Shown here piece by piece: positions 11,337 to 22,586 of a DNA stretch of 64,000 nt (positions are counted from its first letter, which is position 1; each line of letters starts with the position of its first letter). Origin of the DNA: Ampelocalamus luodianensis. Taxonomy: Eukaryota; Streptophyta; Magnoliopsida; Poales; Poaceae. The notes under the pieces were generated by a model that had not been told where the DNA came from, did no database searches, and saw only the letters and a list, made by a program, of their open reading frames with translations. The stretch covers positions 22,951 to 86,950 of the forward strand of contig JAYEVH010000367.1 of assembly GCA_036346255.1 (NCBI GenBank), written 5' to 3'. The translations under genes and the position numbers were made by a program.

Positions 11337-12910
11337 TGTAACAACTCAAAAAATCCATAAATGCAAAAATATGGGGGTTTTAAAACTTTTTATGTGATAA
11401 CTAATGTCGTTCATCTTGATTGTATTTTCGAGTCTTATTTGAAATGCATCATATTTTCTTGCCAGCGTAAATAGTACCAAGATCAGAGAACTCTAAGATA
11501 TGGAAGTACGAATAATGTGTATACCACTCTAAAACCCTAGCCTGTTCTCTTCTCCCCTGTTCCTGCTCCTCCAATCAGCAGCTGGTCAAACTCGGTGCAG
11601 CCAGACTCATTGACCATAGACCAGGGCAGTTGTGTCTCCCCCTGACTCGCGCGGGCGCCGTGTGCAACCAGGCTGGTGAGCTGGCGGGACCTGTCAATCG
11701 GCCATTAATAGCCGTCGCTCAACCTATCGCGTCGTCTGCCCTGTACCGCCGACCTAGATGAAATTACCAACTAACCCCCCTTTTTCAGAACCTTGCCGAA
11801 TGCATCACAGGCTCTCGGACTCTTCTACCCATTGCTTTTTGTATGACAACATTGAGCCCCTTCATCGCCTTCCTCGCCACACCAGTACTAGCTCCGCCTT
11901 TTCTCTCTCTCACAATGAGCGAGAGCTCTGGATTCGGCTGAGCGCCACCACATCGCCACCTTCGCCATTGTTACCCATCGGAACCGCCATTGACCTCGCT
12001 CTTCCTCCACTCCGACCAAAATAGCCCTAGTAGTCGAATCAACCCCACCGGTGTGGAATACTCCAAGACGTCCCTTCGGGACCATCTACCTGCTTCCCTG
12101 GAGCTATCCTAAAGGTCGAAGATTACTCCCCCTTCCTCAGGCCGCTATAGGAGCGTAGAGCTTCTATCGCTATCGCTGTCTACAGTCGCCAGCCCAGCAT
12201 CGGCTAACTCGTTCCCTCCGCGTCATACCGATAAGTTCTTAGTGGTCACCGAGTACTCACGCTCACCCTAGTGGTGTGGAAGCATAGTCGAACCTCCTAC
12301 GACCTCGTAGTCAAAACTCCTTCGACTACGCCCAGCCAAACCTTCTACGACCACATAGTTGAAACTCCTTTGACTACGTATAGCCGATCTTACTACGACC
12401 ACGTAGTCGAAACTCCTTCAACTACGTACAACTGAGCTTTCTACGACCACATAGTCAAAACTCCTTCGACCACATACAGTCAAGCTTTCTACGGCCACGA
12501 CTCCTTCGACTACAGGCAGTCATTCCTTCCCTAACTGCACATAGTCGTGCCTCCTATGACTACACCCAGTCATATTCCCTACGACTACAGGTAGTCGTGT
12601 TCTTATTGAATCCTTCTTAGGACCATATTGAGTAGTCATAGCCTTCCTACGACCACGTTGGGTAGTTGTATTCTATTTATGTCCTCCCTACGACCACGTG
12701 GAGCAGTTGTAGCCTTTCTACGACCACATTGAGCAGTCGTAGCCTTCCTACGACCACATCGAGTAGTTGTATCTTTATTTTGGATTTGGTAGCCCCTTTC
12801 CAACTAGTTGGTCGTACCTCTTCTGACTACACGTAGTTGATCCCCCTTCAACTACGCATAGTCGTATTCTTTACACGGTGGATTCCAAATTGTAAATTTG
12901 GGGTTTGACA
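11337..12910 (+). mobile_element. Solo LTR with target duplication GTTTC
   Basis: TGTAACAACTC to GGGGTTTGACA, 1574 bp, flanked by GTTTC at 11332-11336 and 12911-12915. There is no internal region, so it is a solo LTR left after LTR-LTR recombination. It sits inside the LTR at 8843-12940. Its second half is a tandem array (see next entry). Confidence 0.85.
12230..12880 (+). repeat. Tandem array of TACGACCAC/GTAGTCG motifs
   Basis: A unit of about 55-60 bp built from CTACGACCAC(A/G)TAGTCG, ACTCCTTCGACTACG and similar words repeats, with growing divergence, more than ten times. Many units contain both a GTAGTCG word and its near-complement CGACTAC, so short stem-loops are possible. It lies within the solo LTR. 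Confidence 0.7.
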
Positions 12911-12940
12911 GTTTCAGATGTGTAAATCTGGGTACCGACA

Positions 12941-13941
12941 ATGGTTGAGGCCCAAGGGTTAGTTGGAAGTTGCCTAGTTAAATATGGATCGGTTTAAGAG
13001 CCGCTTTTTGCTAAGCTCCACCGTACTACCACAAGTCTGAAATGGGATAGACCTGGCTAACTAAACTACAATATTTCACCGTGGTTGTGTCATTTTGAGG
13101 TGTGGGTGTCGTAAAGACTTACTTTTAGTACCCACATAGGTGCAAGAGGGGGTTACCATTTGGCGTGAAACCTACGGTACGAAACCTTAGCGGGCATAAC
13201 TACATTGGGATAGTGTGGGGTAAAGCCATTGTGATATTCGCTTAGTCATACGCCTACAGAAGCATGTTTTCGCCGATATATTAAGCAGACTATCTCTTGT
13301 GGATAAAGTTGTACAAACTCTGCATAGTAGAAAACTATTCAAATAGCCATGTCCACGGTCATAGGCATGTTGAGTAAAGTCACTCAAAGTTAGAAGTTGG
13401 ATTTGATTTAAAATGATTTAACATAATGTTTTTAAATAGTTATCCAAATGGGAAATTTGGGCAAACAACTGGTGTTAAGGGGGTTATTCCTTCACCAATC
13501 GTGTATAGAGGTTTATCCTACACTCAAAATGATGATTAAAAATTTAAAATCAATTTCTAGATATAATATAATTTCCTTGAAACTTAGTAAAGATATTTAA
13601 ACTAAAAATATCGCTTTACGCAAACTTAGCCATATAAGCTATTTTTTGTCATACCTTCATGCATTATATCTTGTTATGGGGTGTAACTTGCGGAGTATGT
13701 TTCGTACTCACCTTGCTTAATAAAATTGTTGATCAGAGGAGAAGGAGGAGTACGCTGCTGGTGAAGACTTGCACATCTAGGTTGCGCCCCAGACGATTAC
13801 CTGGGGCGTATCATGTGGCTTACTACTTCTTTATGTTTTTACTGCACTTTTCTTTAGGCCTTGTGCCTTTTTTAATAAAACTGATAATACGAATAAAATG
13901 TGTGATATGGACATGCTATCATTTTTGTTGAACTGTGTACG
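12941..13941 (+). repeat. Second long-LTR fragment, left part
   Basis: Matches the inner part of the other long LTRs: gcaagaggggg, cgaaaccttagcgggc, atctcttgtggataaag and the gtacaaactctgcat block, compare 28970-29300 and 43960-44210. It continues after the insert 13942-17219 at 17220-17291, where it ends CGGGTTCAACA. Its left part is missing. Confidence 0.65.
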
Positions 13942-16900
13942 TGTCGAACCCGGGAGCGAAGGATCCCGAATTCTCTGTGTTCAAACACCGGTCCAGGATT
14001 TCCAGTGTACACAGTCTCACAAAATGGATATCACATTCATATCACGAAATCGTAAATGACATTAAGTAAATAATTGTTTAATACAAATGAATCTGAACAA
14101 CAATATCAAATAACAAATGATAAACACAGCGAAAACATATAATAGAGGTGAGCCACACGATGCGCCACAGACAATCGTCTGGGTCAAAAGGCCTACTCGT
14201 CCGGATCCTCACCGTCAGGGAAGAAGTCTTCTCCTAAATAAGATTTATTCAGCAAGGATGAGCACAACTTCCGTGCTCGCAAGTTACACCCAATACTGAA
14301 TTTAAATGCATGCATAAGGTAACAATTGAGTATGGCAGGGGTTATTTTGCATAAACAACATTTTCAGTTTAAATATCCATAATAATTTCTAAGGCAATTT
14401 TATACTATGACAAAATTCATATTTTAAAATGACTATGTTGCAATGTGGATAACCTCCAATGATTTAGTGAAGGATCACTTCCTAACACTTGGCTTCCCGC
14501 CCAACTTTTCATAAGGATTTACCATCCTCAGCATTTAATAAAGCATTTTAAAAACCAAAAACAATTCTAACTTTAAGTGGCCCTATTAGCATGTCTATGA
14601 CCGCGGACGCGGCTATTCGAATAGTTTCTACTCTGCAGAGTTGGTACAGCTTTACCCACACGAGGTGACATGCTCGTTATGTCGGCCAATACACGGTTCC
14701 GTAGGCGTGTGACTGAGCAATTACCGTGAGGCCTTTACAATGTTCTATCCTAGTGTACTCATGCCCGCTAAGGTTTCACCCCGTTGGACTAACCGTCCTC
14801 CGAAAGCCCCCTTTTGCGCCAAGTGGGAATGAAACGTCTAACCGACACCCACATAATCACATGACATAAATACACTAGAACATCACAAATTAATTAGCCA
14901 AATCCTGCCCATACAGGACATGTGGTAGTACGATAAGGCATAGCAATAAGCGGCTCAAAGACCGTCCTCAATTGACTTGGGCGTCATTCCTACAAACCAT
15001 GGGCCTTAATCTTAACCAGATCAATCCCGTGCATAAACCTGCACCCACCATTCCGACCATTTCGCCCAAGTCCAAACCCATTTTTGATTTTATTTTGCAT
15101 AAAACTCTATTTATAAATCCATGTGGTAAGACTATACCACAATGTCAAGTTTGAAACCAATTTGTAAGAAATTTGGTGAAAACCCTCCCAAATTCTGTAA
15201 GTGTGAACTAAGCCTGGCTAAGCATAGTTTAATTTGGTAATATTTTGCCTATGCTGTCAAGGTAGTCAGATACAATATTCAAATTGGCCATACAATAAAA
15301 CATGGGGGTAACTATACATAAAACATGACATTAAAGTACTTATACAAACATATGCATGCAATAAAGAATTTAAAAACTGAAAATAACTTAAAATACTGGG
15401 GGCAATATGGTCAATGGTGTAACTTGCCTTCGTTGATGTCTTGGAATTCTAAATCTTCAGATTGGCTGAACTCTCCGGAGTCGTCGAAGTCTAAACGTGA
15501 AAATACGACAAATTCAAATTCAAATTCAAATAAATTAAAAAACATAGATCAAAATAACTCCAAATTGAAATATTTTGGTTTAGTTAGCTAGATTATAATT
15601 TTATATAAATTTTGCAATTTGAATCACCCAATTTGGAGTTCATATGCAAAAGTTATGAATTTTAGAAGTTTAAATCTATTTAAAAACCTAAATTCTGAAT
15701 TTCTAGATTTTCTTGATTTATTTTTCTAAAGGAAAATCTAATTATTGCGCAATGATGACGTCAGCGACAGAATTTTAGAATTAAAAGAATATAAAACGAA
15801 ATTCTCACAAGTGGGCCCACGTGTCATAGACACGGCTCACGGTGGACCAAGCCCACCGAGCTTTGGAATTCGGTTGCGGTGGACCGTGCCACGCGGGCAT
15901 GTGCGTGGGCACTGACTCGGCGCCACACCAGATCCACGTCGAATCGGGCGCTGAGGTGGTATCGTGGTGGCGCACATGTGGCAAGGCCACGTCGGCGCGG
16001 ACGGCGGCGACTCTCGGACGCGCACGACAACGGCGTTCGGCGGCTTTCCGGCAAGGGTGAGTGGTTGCAAAAGGTAGAGGGGAGTATTGCGAACACGTTG
16101 ATACCAGTTTGGTCACGAGAGGTCGTCGGAGTTGGCCGGCGGTGAGCTTTTGGCGGGGAAGAAGTTCGGGCGTTGTCGAACGGGCGCGTCGAGAGTGCTC
16201 CAGTGCAGTGAAGAGGTCCCCGAGGTAGCTCCGGTGACGGTGATGATGATGGCGCGGACCAAGACGGCTTGGCAACGTTGCGCGCGAAACACGTAAAAGC
16301 GGCGGCGCGGAAACCTAAAGCCCGATTACAGCGGTGCGAGCTCGAGAGGGGGAGAGAGTTTTTGAGATGAGATGAGGGCGTAAATGCGATCCCAGGGGTG
16401 ACTTTTATAGGGGTCGGGAGGCTCTGAGGCGGCGTGGAGGAGGTGGGGGTTGTGCGGCGGCGGTTGCGGTTGCGGTGTTGTGGCGAAACCGTCGCGGAGA
16501 AGAGGGGAGAACGTGGGGGAAATGCGGCGGAGGTGGACGCGGTCTCGTGCACGTACACGCGAAGATCGGAGCGGTTGGGATTAAGCCGTTAGCGAAGCTC
16601 GGACGTGGCTTCAATGGCGGCGGTGCGACAATCTCGCGTGAGGACGACGACGAGGAGGACGATGACGTGGAGCCGTCGGATGATGATCCGGTGGCCAAGG
16701 TCGCGTGCGGTGACGTGGAGGGAAACGAGCGCGTGCGGCTCGTTGGATGTTAATCCAACGGCGCGGAGGAGAGGAAGAGAGGGAGAGACGTGTGGCTGCT
16801 TGGTAGCCGTCCGATTTGAATCGGACGGTGGGAGAGAGAGAGAGGGAGAGAGGGCGCGGGGCGGGGCGGGCTGAACGGGCTGACGTGGAAGGAGATTTGG

Positions 16901-17219
16901 GCCGGAGCCTTCGGGTTTCGGCCTAAAGCTATTTTTGATTTTTCTTTCATTTTTCTATTTGTTTAAATTCTGATAATTCATTTAGGCTTTCGAAAATAGC
17001 AAAAAAAAAATTCAAAAAAAAATATGGAAAAATTCACAGAAATTCCCATACTTATTTTGGACTTAATAAAATTATTTCCAACTTAATGTTGGCATTTAAT
17101 TTTGCAAATAAATTTGTTTTGACTTTAAAATATTTATAAAAAGCTTTTAAAATTTTAGAAAATCCACAAAAGTAAATAAATTTTAATTTTTACTGAAATT
17201 TGAAATTTGGGTTGTTACA
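13942..17219 (-). mobile_element. Solo LTR (minus) with target duplication GTACG
   Basis: Read on the minus strand it starts TGTAACAACCC and ends GGGTTCGACA, 3278 bp. Flanking GTACG occurs at 13937-13941 and 17220-17224. It belongs to the long-LTR group here (cgcaaaaggggg and accttagcgggc blocks in reverse near 14760-14820). A GC-rich segment at about 15830-16560 gives overlapping long frames on both strands. None has a recognisable domain, and I treat them as LTR sequence. Confidence 0.85.
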
Positions 17220-17291
17220 GTACGCTAGCTATGCCTAGGCTAGTGTGGAAAACACAGAGAATCCATGATCCTTCTACTCTCGGGTTCAACA
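17220..17291 (+). repeat. Second long-LTR fragment, right end
   Basis: Continuation of 12941-13941 after the solo LTR insertion: GCTAGCTATGCCTAGG...CACAGAGAATCC...GGGTTCAACA, equivalent to 29885-29955. Confidence 0.65.
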
Positions 17292-17537
17292 CTTCCTCAC
17301 CGATGCAAAACTTTGCCCTGGTTCATCATCGGCTCGTTTGCGATCTTTGGTCTGTGACAGAGGAGGCACTGATGGGTTAATCATATCGTTGTCCACTTCA
17401 TCGGGCTCAGCGGTTTCATCAGCCACCAGGCCAACGTCGTTGGGTACGATATGAAGCTGCATGCGAAGCACCTTGAGGACCTCTATGGCTCTATCGTACG
17501 CAAGGCTCGATCTGCACCCTGACCTTACCACGTCCAT
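17286..17537 (-). pseudogene. Short ORF of unknown origin, 83 codons
   Basis: Open on the minus strand: MDVVRSGCRSSLAYDRAIEV at the start, and a polar tail with PSVPPLSQTKDRKRADDEP. The layout of a helical segment followed by an S/P-x-TK-(D/G)R-K(R) tail is vaguely like the C-terminus of FAR1-related or MULE-derived proteins, but this is a weak impression and no domain is certain. It may be a fragment of a larger exon. The right LTR end overlaps its last codons. Confidence 0.25.
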
Positions 17538-17539
17538 AA

Positions 17540-18480
17540 CTTCCGTCAGTAAGTTTGTATCGTATGTGCTCGGGTTTTACTGTCGATCTCGAGCTGGAGG
17601 CGTGGCGCTGGCGCGCGTGAGGTTTTTACTGTCGTTTTGACACGCGCGTGAGGGTTTACTGCTATTTTGGACACACGTGTGAGGGTTTTCCTACCTCAAT
17701 GGGAGAAAGCCGGAAGCTGAAAGCTGCCCTTCGGCAGCTTCCCGCGGCTTCCCACCACTTCCCTTCCGAACTTGCCCCTCAACTTCAGAGATTATTACCC
17801 GCTTTTGCCATCAGATAAATAACCCTAACCTAACCGGCTCCCCCCCCCCCGCCCCGCCTCGCCGCCCCGAGCCCTACTCCCCCTCCCTCTCTTCCCCCCG
17901 AGCCCCTCCTCCCCCAGCGCCCCTCCCCCACACTCCTCCCTCCTCCCGCGGCCCTCCTCCCCCGGCGGCCACCCTCCTCCTCCCTGGCGCCCTCCTCCCC
18001 TCCGGCCTCACCCGGATCCAGATCCAGATCTGGATCTCGCCTCCTCCACCTCCCTTCTCGTCAGCGCCCCTCCTCCACCTCCCTCCTCCCCGGCGCCCCT
18101 CCTCCCCGACGGGCCTCCTCCCCCGATGCGGCGCCTCCTTCCCCGAATCCATCCTTCTCCTCCTCCCCCGAGTGGCGCCGCCCCGCTCCCTTTCTCCTCC
18201 TCCTCCCCGGTGCCTTCCTCCCCGGCCACCTTCTCCTCGGCGCCCTCCTCCCCGAGCCGCTGCTGGCTCGCCGCCGTGGCCACATCCTCTATGCCGCCTT
18301 CTCCTCTCCCGATGGCCTACACCCAACTACTCCGCCTCGACGCCTCCGCCTTACCCTCCGCCGCTGCTGAGCTCCTCCCCCACCACCACCACCGCCGCCG
18401 CTGGCGGTGGCCACCTCCTCCGCAGCCACAACCGCCGCCAGAAGCCTAACCCTAACCCTAACCCTAACTTTCATTTTTTT
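17540..18480. other. GC-rich, CpG-rich island with C-rich strand
   Basis: At 17600-17700 a short phrase (cgcgtgagg.ttttactg) repeats three times. From 17840 to 18440 the plus strand is almost pure C/T/G with CTCCTCC runs, giving Pro/Ala/Arg-rich frames in all directions. No credible start or domain. It may be a gene promoter captured by a transposon, but ends are not identifiable. Confidence 0.4.
18445..18468 (+). repeat. Short telomere-like CCCTAA repeats
   Basis: Four consecutive CCTAAC/CCCTAA units at the edge of the GC-rich island. Plant promoters often carry telo-box motifs of this kind, and it is too short for an interstitial telomere. Confidence 0.6.
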
Positions 18481-18489
18481 CTTTTCTTT

Positions 18490-18870
18490 TCTTTTTTCTA
18501 TAATGATTATTGTTAATTGTAATTGTAATAATAGTTAATTGCAATAATAGTTTACTGTAATGGTTATTTATTGTAATTATTTATGTAATAATTATTTATT
18601 TTAATATTTATGTGTTGTAATAATTGTTAATTGTAATAATTATCGTTAATTGTTGTTAATCGTGGTAATTGTGCGGTATATTGCAATAGTCGTCGTCAAA
18701 TGCGACCAATTGCCCTAATTGCGGTAGTCGGTGTTAATTGCCCTAATTGCGGTAGTTATCGTTAATTGTGTTAGTTCTTCATTGTCTTTAAATGTTATTA
18801 ATTATCGTCAACTGTCATTAGTTTTCGTTAAATGTTGTTAATAGCGTTAAACGGTATCAAATAAGCCGTT
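18490..18870. repeat. AT-rich degenerate (TTGTAATAATTGTTAAT) repeats
   Basis: A run of TTAATTGTAATAAT-like words, irregular in length, grading into GTTAATTG(C/T)..TTAAT(T/G) words by 18870. No coding potential. Confidence 0.55.
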
Positions 18871-20261
18871 ACTGTTCTCAGGGGTATTTTAGACATTTCC
18901 TATCTCGAAAACTGCAAAACTGCAGCCAGTCTATCTAAAAGCCAGACAGCCAAACACCAAATCAAAAAAGCCCAGCCGTTCAGCCTGGAGCCAGAAAATC
19001 TTGCAGCACAGCCGGAAGCCACTTTTCAAAAAAGTCCAGCCATTCCACACAGGCCCTTCTTTGAGTATGAAGCTATTAAGCGCGTAAATCATACTATTTC
19101 AGAGAAGCTCTGTAAAAACTTTTATATGAGGAACATTAATTAATTCCTGTAATAAAAAACTAACGACAAATCTCACAATTAATTGGTCTGCGTTGTCCAT
19201 TTGATCGACCCAGACAGATAACTGCCCAGATGTCCAATTAATCACTTGTCTTTGTCACTTGTCTCTTGGAGCATCTAGCTAGCTCCGATTCTGTGTTTGC
19301 CCGCATTCTATTGGAGCATCTAGCTAGCTCCGATTCTCCGTTGGTGAGCTATACATTCCGTGTATAACCTGCTAAATCTAATTAGTACCATCAGTCCAAA
19401 ACAGACGTCTCAACATTAATTTAAGCTGGCTTTGGTTTGCAAATACTTCTCTATGTCACAATGTAAGTCAATATTTTTTACTTTTCAGACCGTGAGAGTG
19501 AGGCTTCGTCTCCCACCTCCATCATGCCCAAATCAGATGACGGGCTTGTTTTGTTTTTTTTTTTTTTCCTTTTGGCCCTCTCCATTTCTTTCTAAGTCTA
19601 TCTTTTCCTCCAAAAAAGTTCCACCACTTTCGTATGGTACAAATTAATCACTTTTAGCTACAGAAAGTTTCTCAAAGAGTGTCCATGCCTAAGTTAAATA
19701 GGCAAATGGTTCATATCGAAATTCAGTATCAGCTTCACTCCCATGAAAATTGTCGATTGAAATATCAGCAACAATCAGGTCATTCATTCTACCCCTGATC
19801 ATGTCCGGACTATAGTTGGCTTTCCCAATTTGCTTTTGGGAGTTTATATGTTATCAATTGTCCATTAATTTGTTATGTCAAGTTGAAATATTAACACAGT
19901 CAACTTCAGTTTGTTGAACATGCATATCTATCTCAGAAATACTCTGTAAAACTAATTAGATTAGATGACACGGCACTTGTTGGTTACAGCAGTAATTCTA
20001 TATTTTCCCACTTCTCATGAAGCCCCATTTGTTGGAGCAGTGAAACATAAAAAATTTATAAAAAAGCAAAAGTTTGTACCATAATCACTCCGTTATATAA
20101 ACGGATTACAGAACTAATCTAGCAACACAAAGAAAATTGTGACGAGGATTAGACCGGCGGAGGGCAGAAATCCCAATATTATGGTTAAATATATACTCAC
20201 GAGAATAAGTTACCTTCTCCCAGTCATACAACTTGACAGGTGTGCCCCATGGACTACCTAT
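18870..20261. other. Intergenic, no gene seen
   Basis: Contains a 27-bp direct duplication TTGGAGCATCTAGCTAGCTC (continuing CGATTCT) at about 19267 and 19313. The 18940-19060 segment (gccagacagccaaaca..., ccattccacacaggccc) looks like the end of a hAT-type MITE but the other end was not found. Confidence 0.35.
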
Positions 20262-22393
20262 CGTGGAGATCATGGGTAGATAATCCTAATTTTAGTATGC
20301 TGAGTGTGCTAAATAATTGGTAATAGTGTCGAGGACTCGAGGAGTCTGGAGAAACCCTCGTTTTTAGGAAGTTCCTGCTGCTATCAGGTCAGTGGTGGTC
20401 TGACCAACCATAGGGTAGGGGGATCGGACCGGCCTTAGGCTGGTGGTCAGACCGGCCATATGCGGCAGTCAGACTAGCCGAATTTGAAAAGTGGAATTTT
20501 TGGAATTGGCCAAAAATCACATGTGTACGAATGTGAAGTGATGTGTTTGCACTCAATCTCATGGAAAATAGGGTTTCGAGGAAAAACTAGATAGAATTTG
20601 AAATTTTCAGAGAGAGTGCAGTATGGGACTTGGGAAAATTCCTTGAGCAGTCTAACCGGCCGTTTGCGTGATCGGACCGATGGGGCGATGCGATCACCAA
20701 GCGAGAGTCGATGGTGGTTGGCGACCGACTAGCCGTAGGGTTCAAGCACCGGGAAGGCGGTGAACTTTGTCGAATTGGTCCTAGGAGCTTGAGATTGGTG
20801 CATATATTTGTATTATACTCTTATAGACTAGTGTGGGTCAAGTTGCGAAGAACTTGTGCCCAGAAATGGTTACTTGGTCTATTGTTGTACATGTGGCTTG
20901 GAATAAACTATGGTCAACGGCAAGGAGGACCAAGACTTGGTTAGAAGAACGAAGGTCCAGAATGGTCGTGGATGCCAGGTGAGATGGCTAGACTCAAGCA
21001 AGGTGTAGGGTGGACAAGAACCATGGAAGACAAAGTTTGAGCAAAGACCTTTTGAGGTAAACTGGTGCTTCCGGAAGTGAACTTTTGAAGGTATGTGTTC
21101 TTGACTCATCAATTGTGTCAATTGATGATTTTGTGTGTCGTGCGGTGCTATGTAATAGTTTGCTTATTGGTGATGGTTGTAGGACTCCAGAGCAACATCA
21201 TGGTGAGGCAGACAGGATTGGAACTAAACTAGGAGAGTTTAGGTCCAGAATGATCAAGGTGTCGTCAGAAGATGACCGAGGCTAGCGGGGTGGTTACAAA
21301 CCGAGAAGACGAGGAATCGGAGCGGGAGCTACCGGTGATGGACATGACAGGAAACGACAAGGTGGACTAGGACTAAGTTCAGGGAGGAGCTGAGGTCTAA
21401 AACAGTCAACGAAGCCGGTTGCAGTCATGGTGCATGGTAAGGCATGTGTTATGCCAAGTGACTTGGGCCCATTTGCAAGTGATGACATTTCAGTGGGATC
21501 CGAACAAGTGAGAGGCATGGTGGGAAGTCATTGAGTCGCATGGATCATGGCGAAGCATGGACGATGATTCGATCTGAAGGAGTCGGGAAAGGTCGATAGA
21601 TGGGCATTTTGGTAAATTGCCCAATACCGAAAAAGTGGGGGTGCGCGAAACCACGACGGCAGTCTAAGTGGATTAGGTCAAGGATACTCCATGGAGGGCA
21701 AAGCATGATGGATTTGTCCTAATGGAGCTAAAGATGAAGATGTGCTTTGAGAAGCGTGCATGAGTGAGACCTATTTGTGTGTGGGATTAACGGGTGCCTA
21801 TTGGGGTTTTATATATACCTAGCCTCCAATATATAAGAGGGTGGTGCAGGATTTGCACATCCACCTAAGCCAAGAGAGCCCTAATGTAAAATTTGGGGAC
21901 ACTAGAGAGAGGAGGCTAGAATTTGAGAGATGTATTAAGAAATATAAGAGCACTTGTTTGTGTGCTTACCTAGTGACTTTGTCCTCCTAGCAAGTGGTTG
22001 TAAACATTCATCTCCAAGAAGAAATTAAATCTCTAAATTCATCCAAGTCTTCCTCTCATATGATCTAGTATTGATTTCTTGATTTGGCTTGATTTTTTGT
22101 ATTCCTTCCTCCCCTCTTGATCTTGCTTTGTATCTAAGACTTGTAAGTGATGGATATATCTCTTGTAGACCAGATCCCATACATCTAGGTACTTTCTATT
22201 GCAAGTTCTTGAGTTTGGCACGATTTTGATGCAACCTTCACCCAAACGGAAAAATATCAGAATTTTGGCAATGATCTCTAAGATCTTTGATTGGAATAGA
22301 TTCCTTGCATCTTATAGAAGGTGTGTTTCAAGTTTCGTGAAGTTTGGAGTTGTAGTTTAAAAGTTGGATCAATTTATGATTTTTAAATCGAGG
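20262..22393 (+). repeat. LTR fragment of the gag-only element family, plus orientation
   Basis: Begins GTGGAGATCATGGG and TGTGCTAAATAATTGG...AGTGTCGAGG, matching the reverse complement of the start of the LTR at 54677-56756. It carries the same GGTCAGACCGGCC-type phrases and continues to about 22393 (caatttatgatttttaaatcg). The 3' end of the LTR is missing. Another copy of the family follows in the opposite orientation. Confidence 0.65.
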
Positions 22394-22586
22394 TGAAAAA
22401 AATACTCCATTGATCCTAAGGGTGGGAAAGGATCGAAGCGGTTTGATCCAAACCTAATCATAGCAAACCATAGGGTTTTTGAGGGGCATGGGCTAGCCCT
22501 TATGAGGAGGCTAGGGTGGTCCCCACAATCCATTGGATCTTGCGAGTCGACCCCTTTGCTTCATCACTCCTTTGTATTTGGTATTT

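Larger units (their letters stand above)
8843..12940 (+). mobile_element. Long gypsy-type LTR, interrupted
   Basis: Starts TGTCACATCCC and ends GGTACCGACA, resembling the other long LTRs here, for example the CTAGCTACTGAT...ACTAGTTC...CACAGA block shared with 29885-29930. It is interrupted at 11336/11337 by a solo LTR. Without that insert it is about 2.5 kb. Flanks (CTATA left, ATGGT right) do not match, and a second LTR body follows directly, so the structure is probably a recombined remnant and not a simple solo LTR. Contains GC-rich stretches but no gene I can support. Confidence 0.6.

Noticed and set aside
15824..16558. 244-codon minus-strand frame plus several overlapping frames
   Set aside because: Low-complexity Ser/Pro/Arg composition in the GC-rich part of a solo LTR, frames open in all directions. 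No domain recognised.
18445..18468. Interstitial telomere
   Set aside because: Only four CCCTAA units next to a GC-rich island. More like a promoter telo-box.
17874..18516. Long overlapping Gly/Glu/Arg and Pro/Ser frames on both strands
   Set aside because: They come from CTCCTCC-type low-complexity sequence. No start or domain is supportable.
20711..21285. Two frames (77 and 66 codons) as genes
   Set aside because: Inside an LTR fragment matching 54677-56756 in reverse. No motif, and open frames are not conserved in the other copy.
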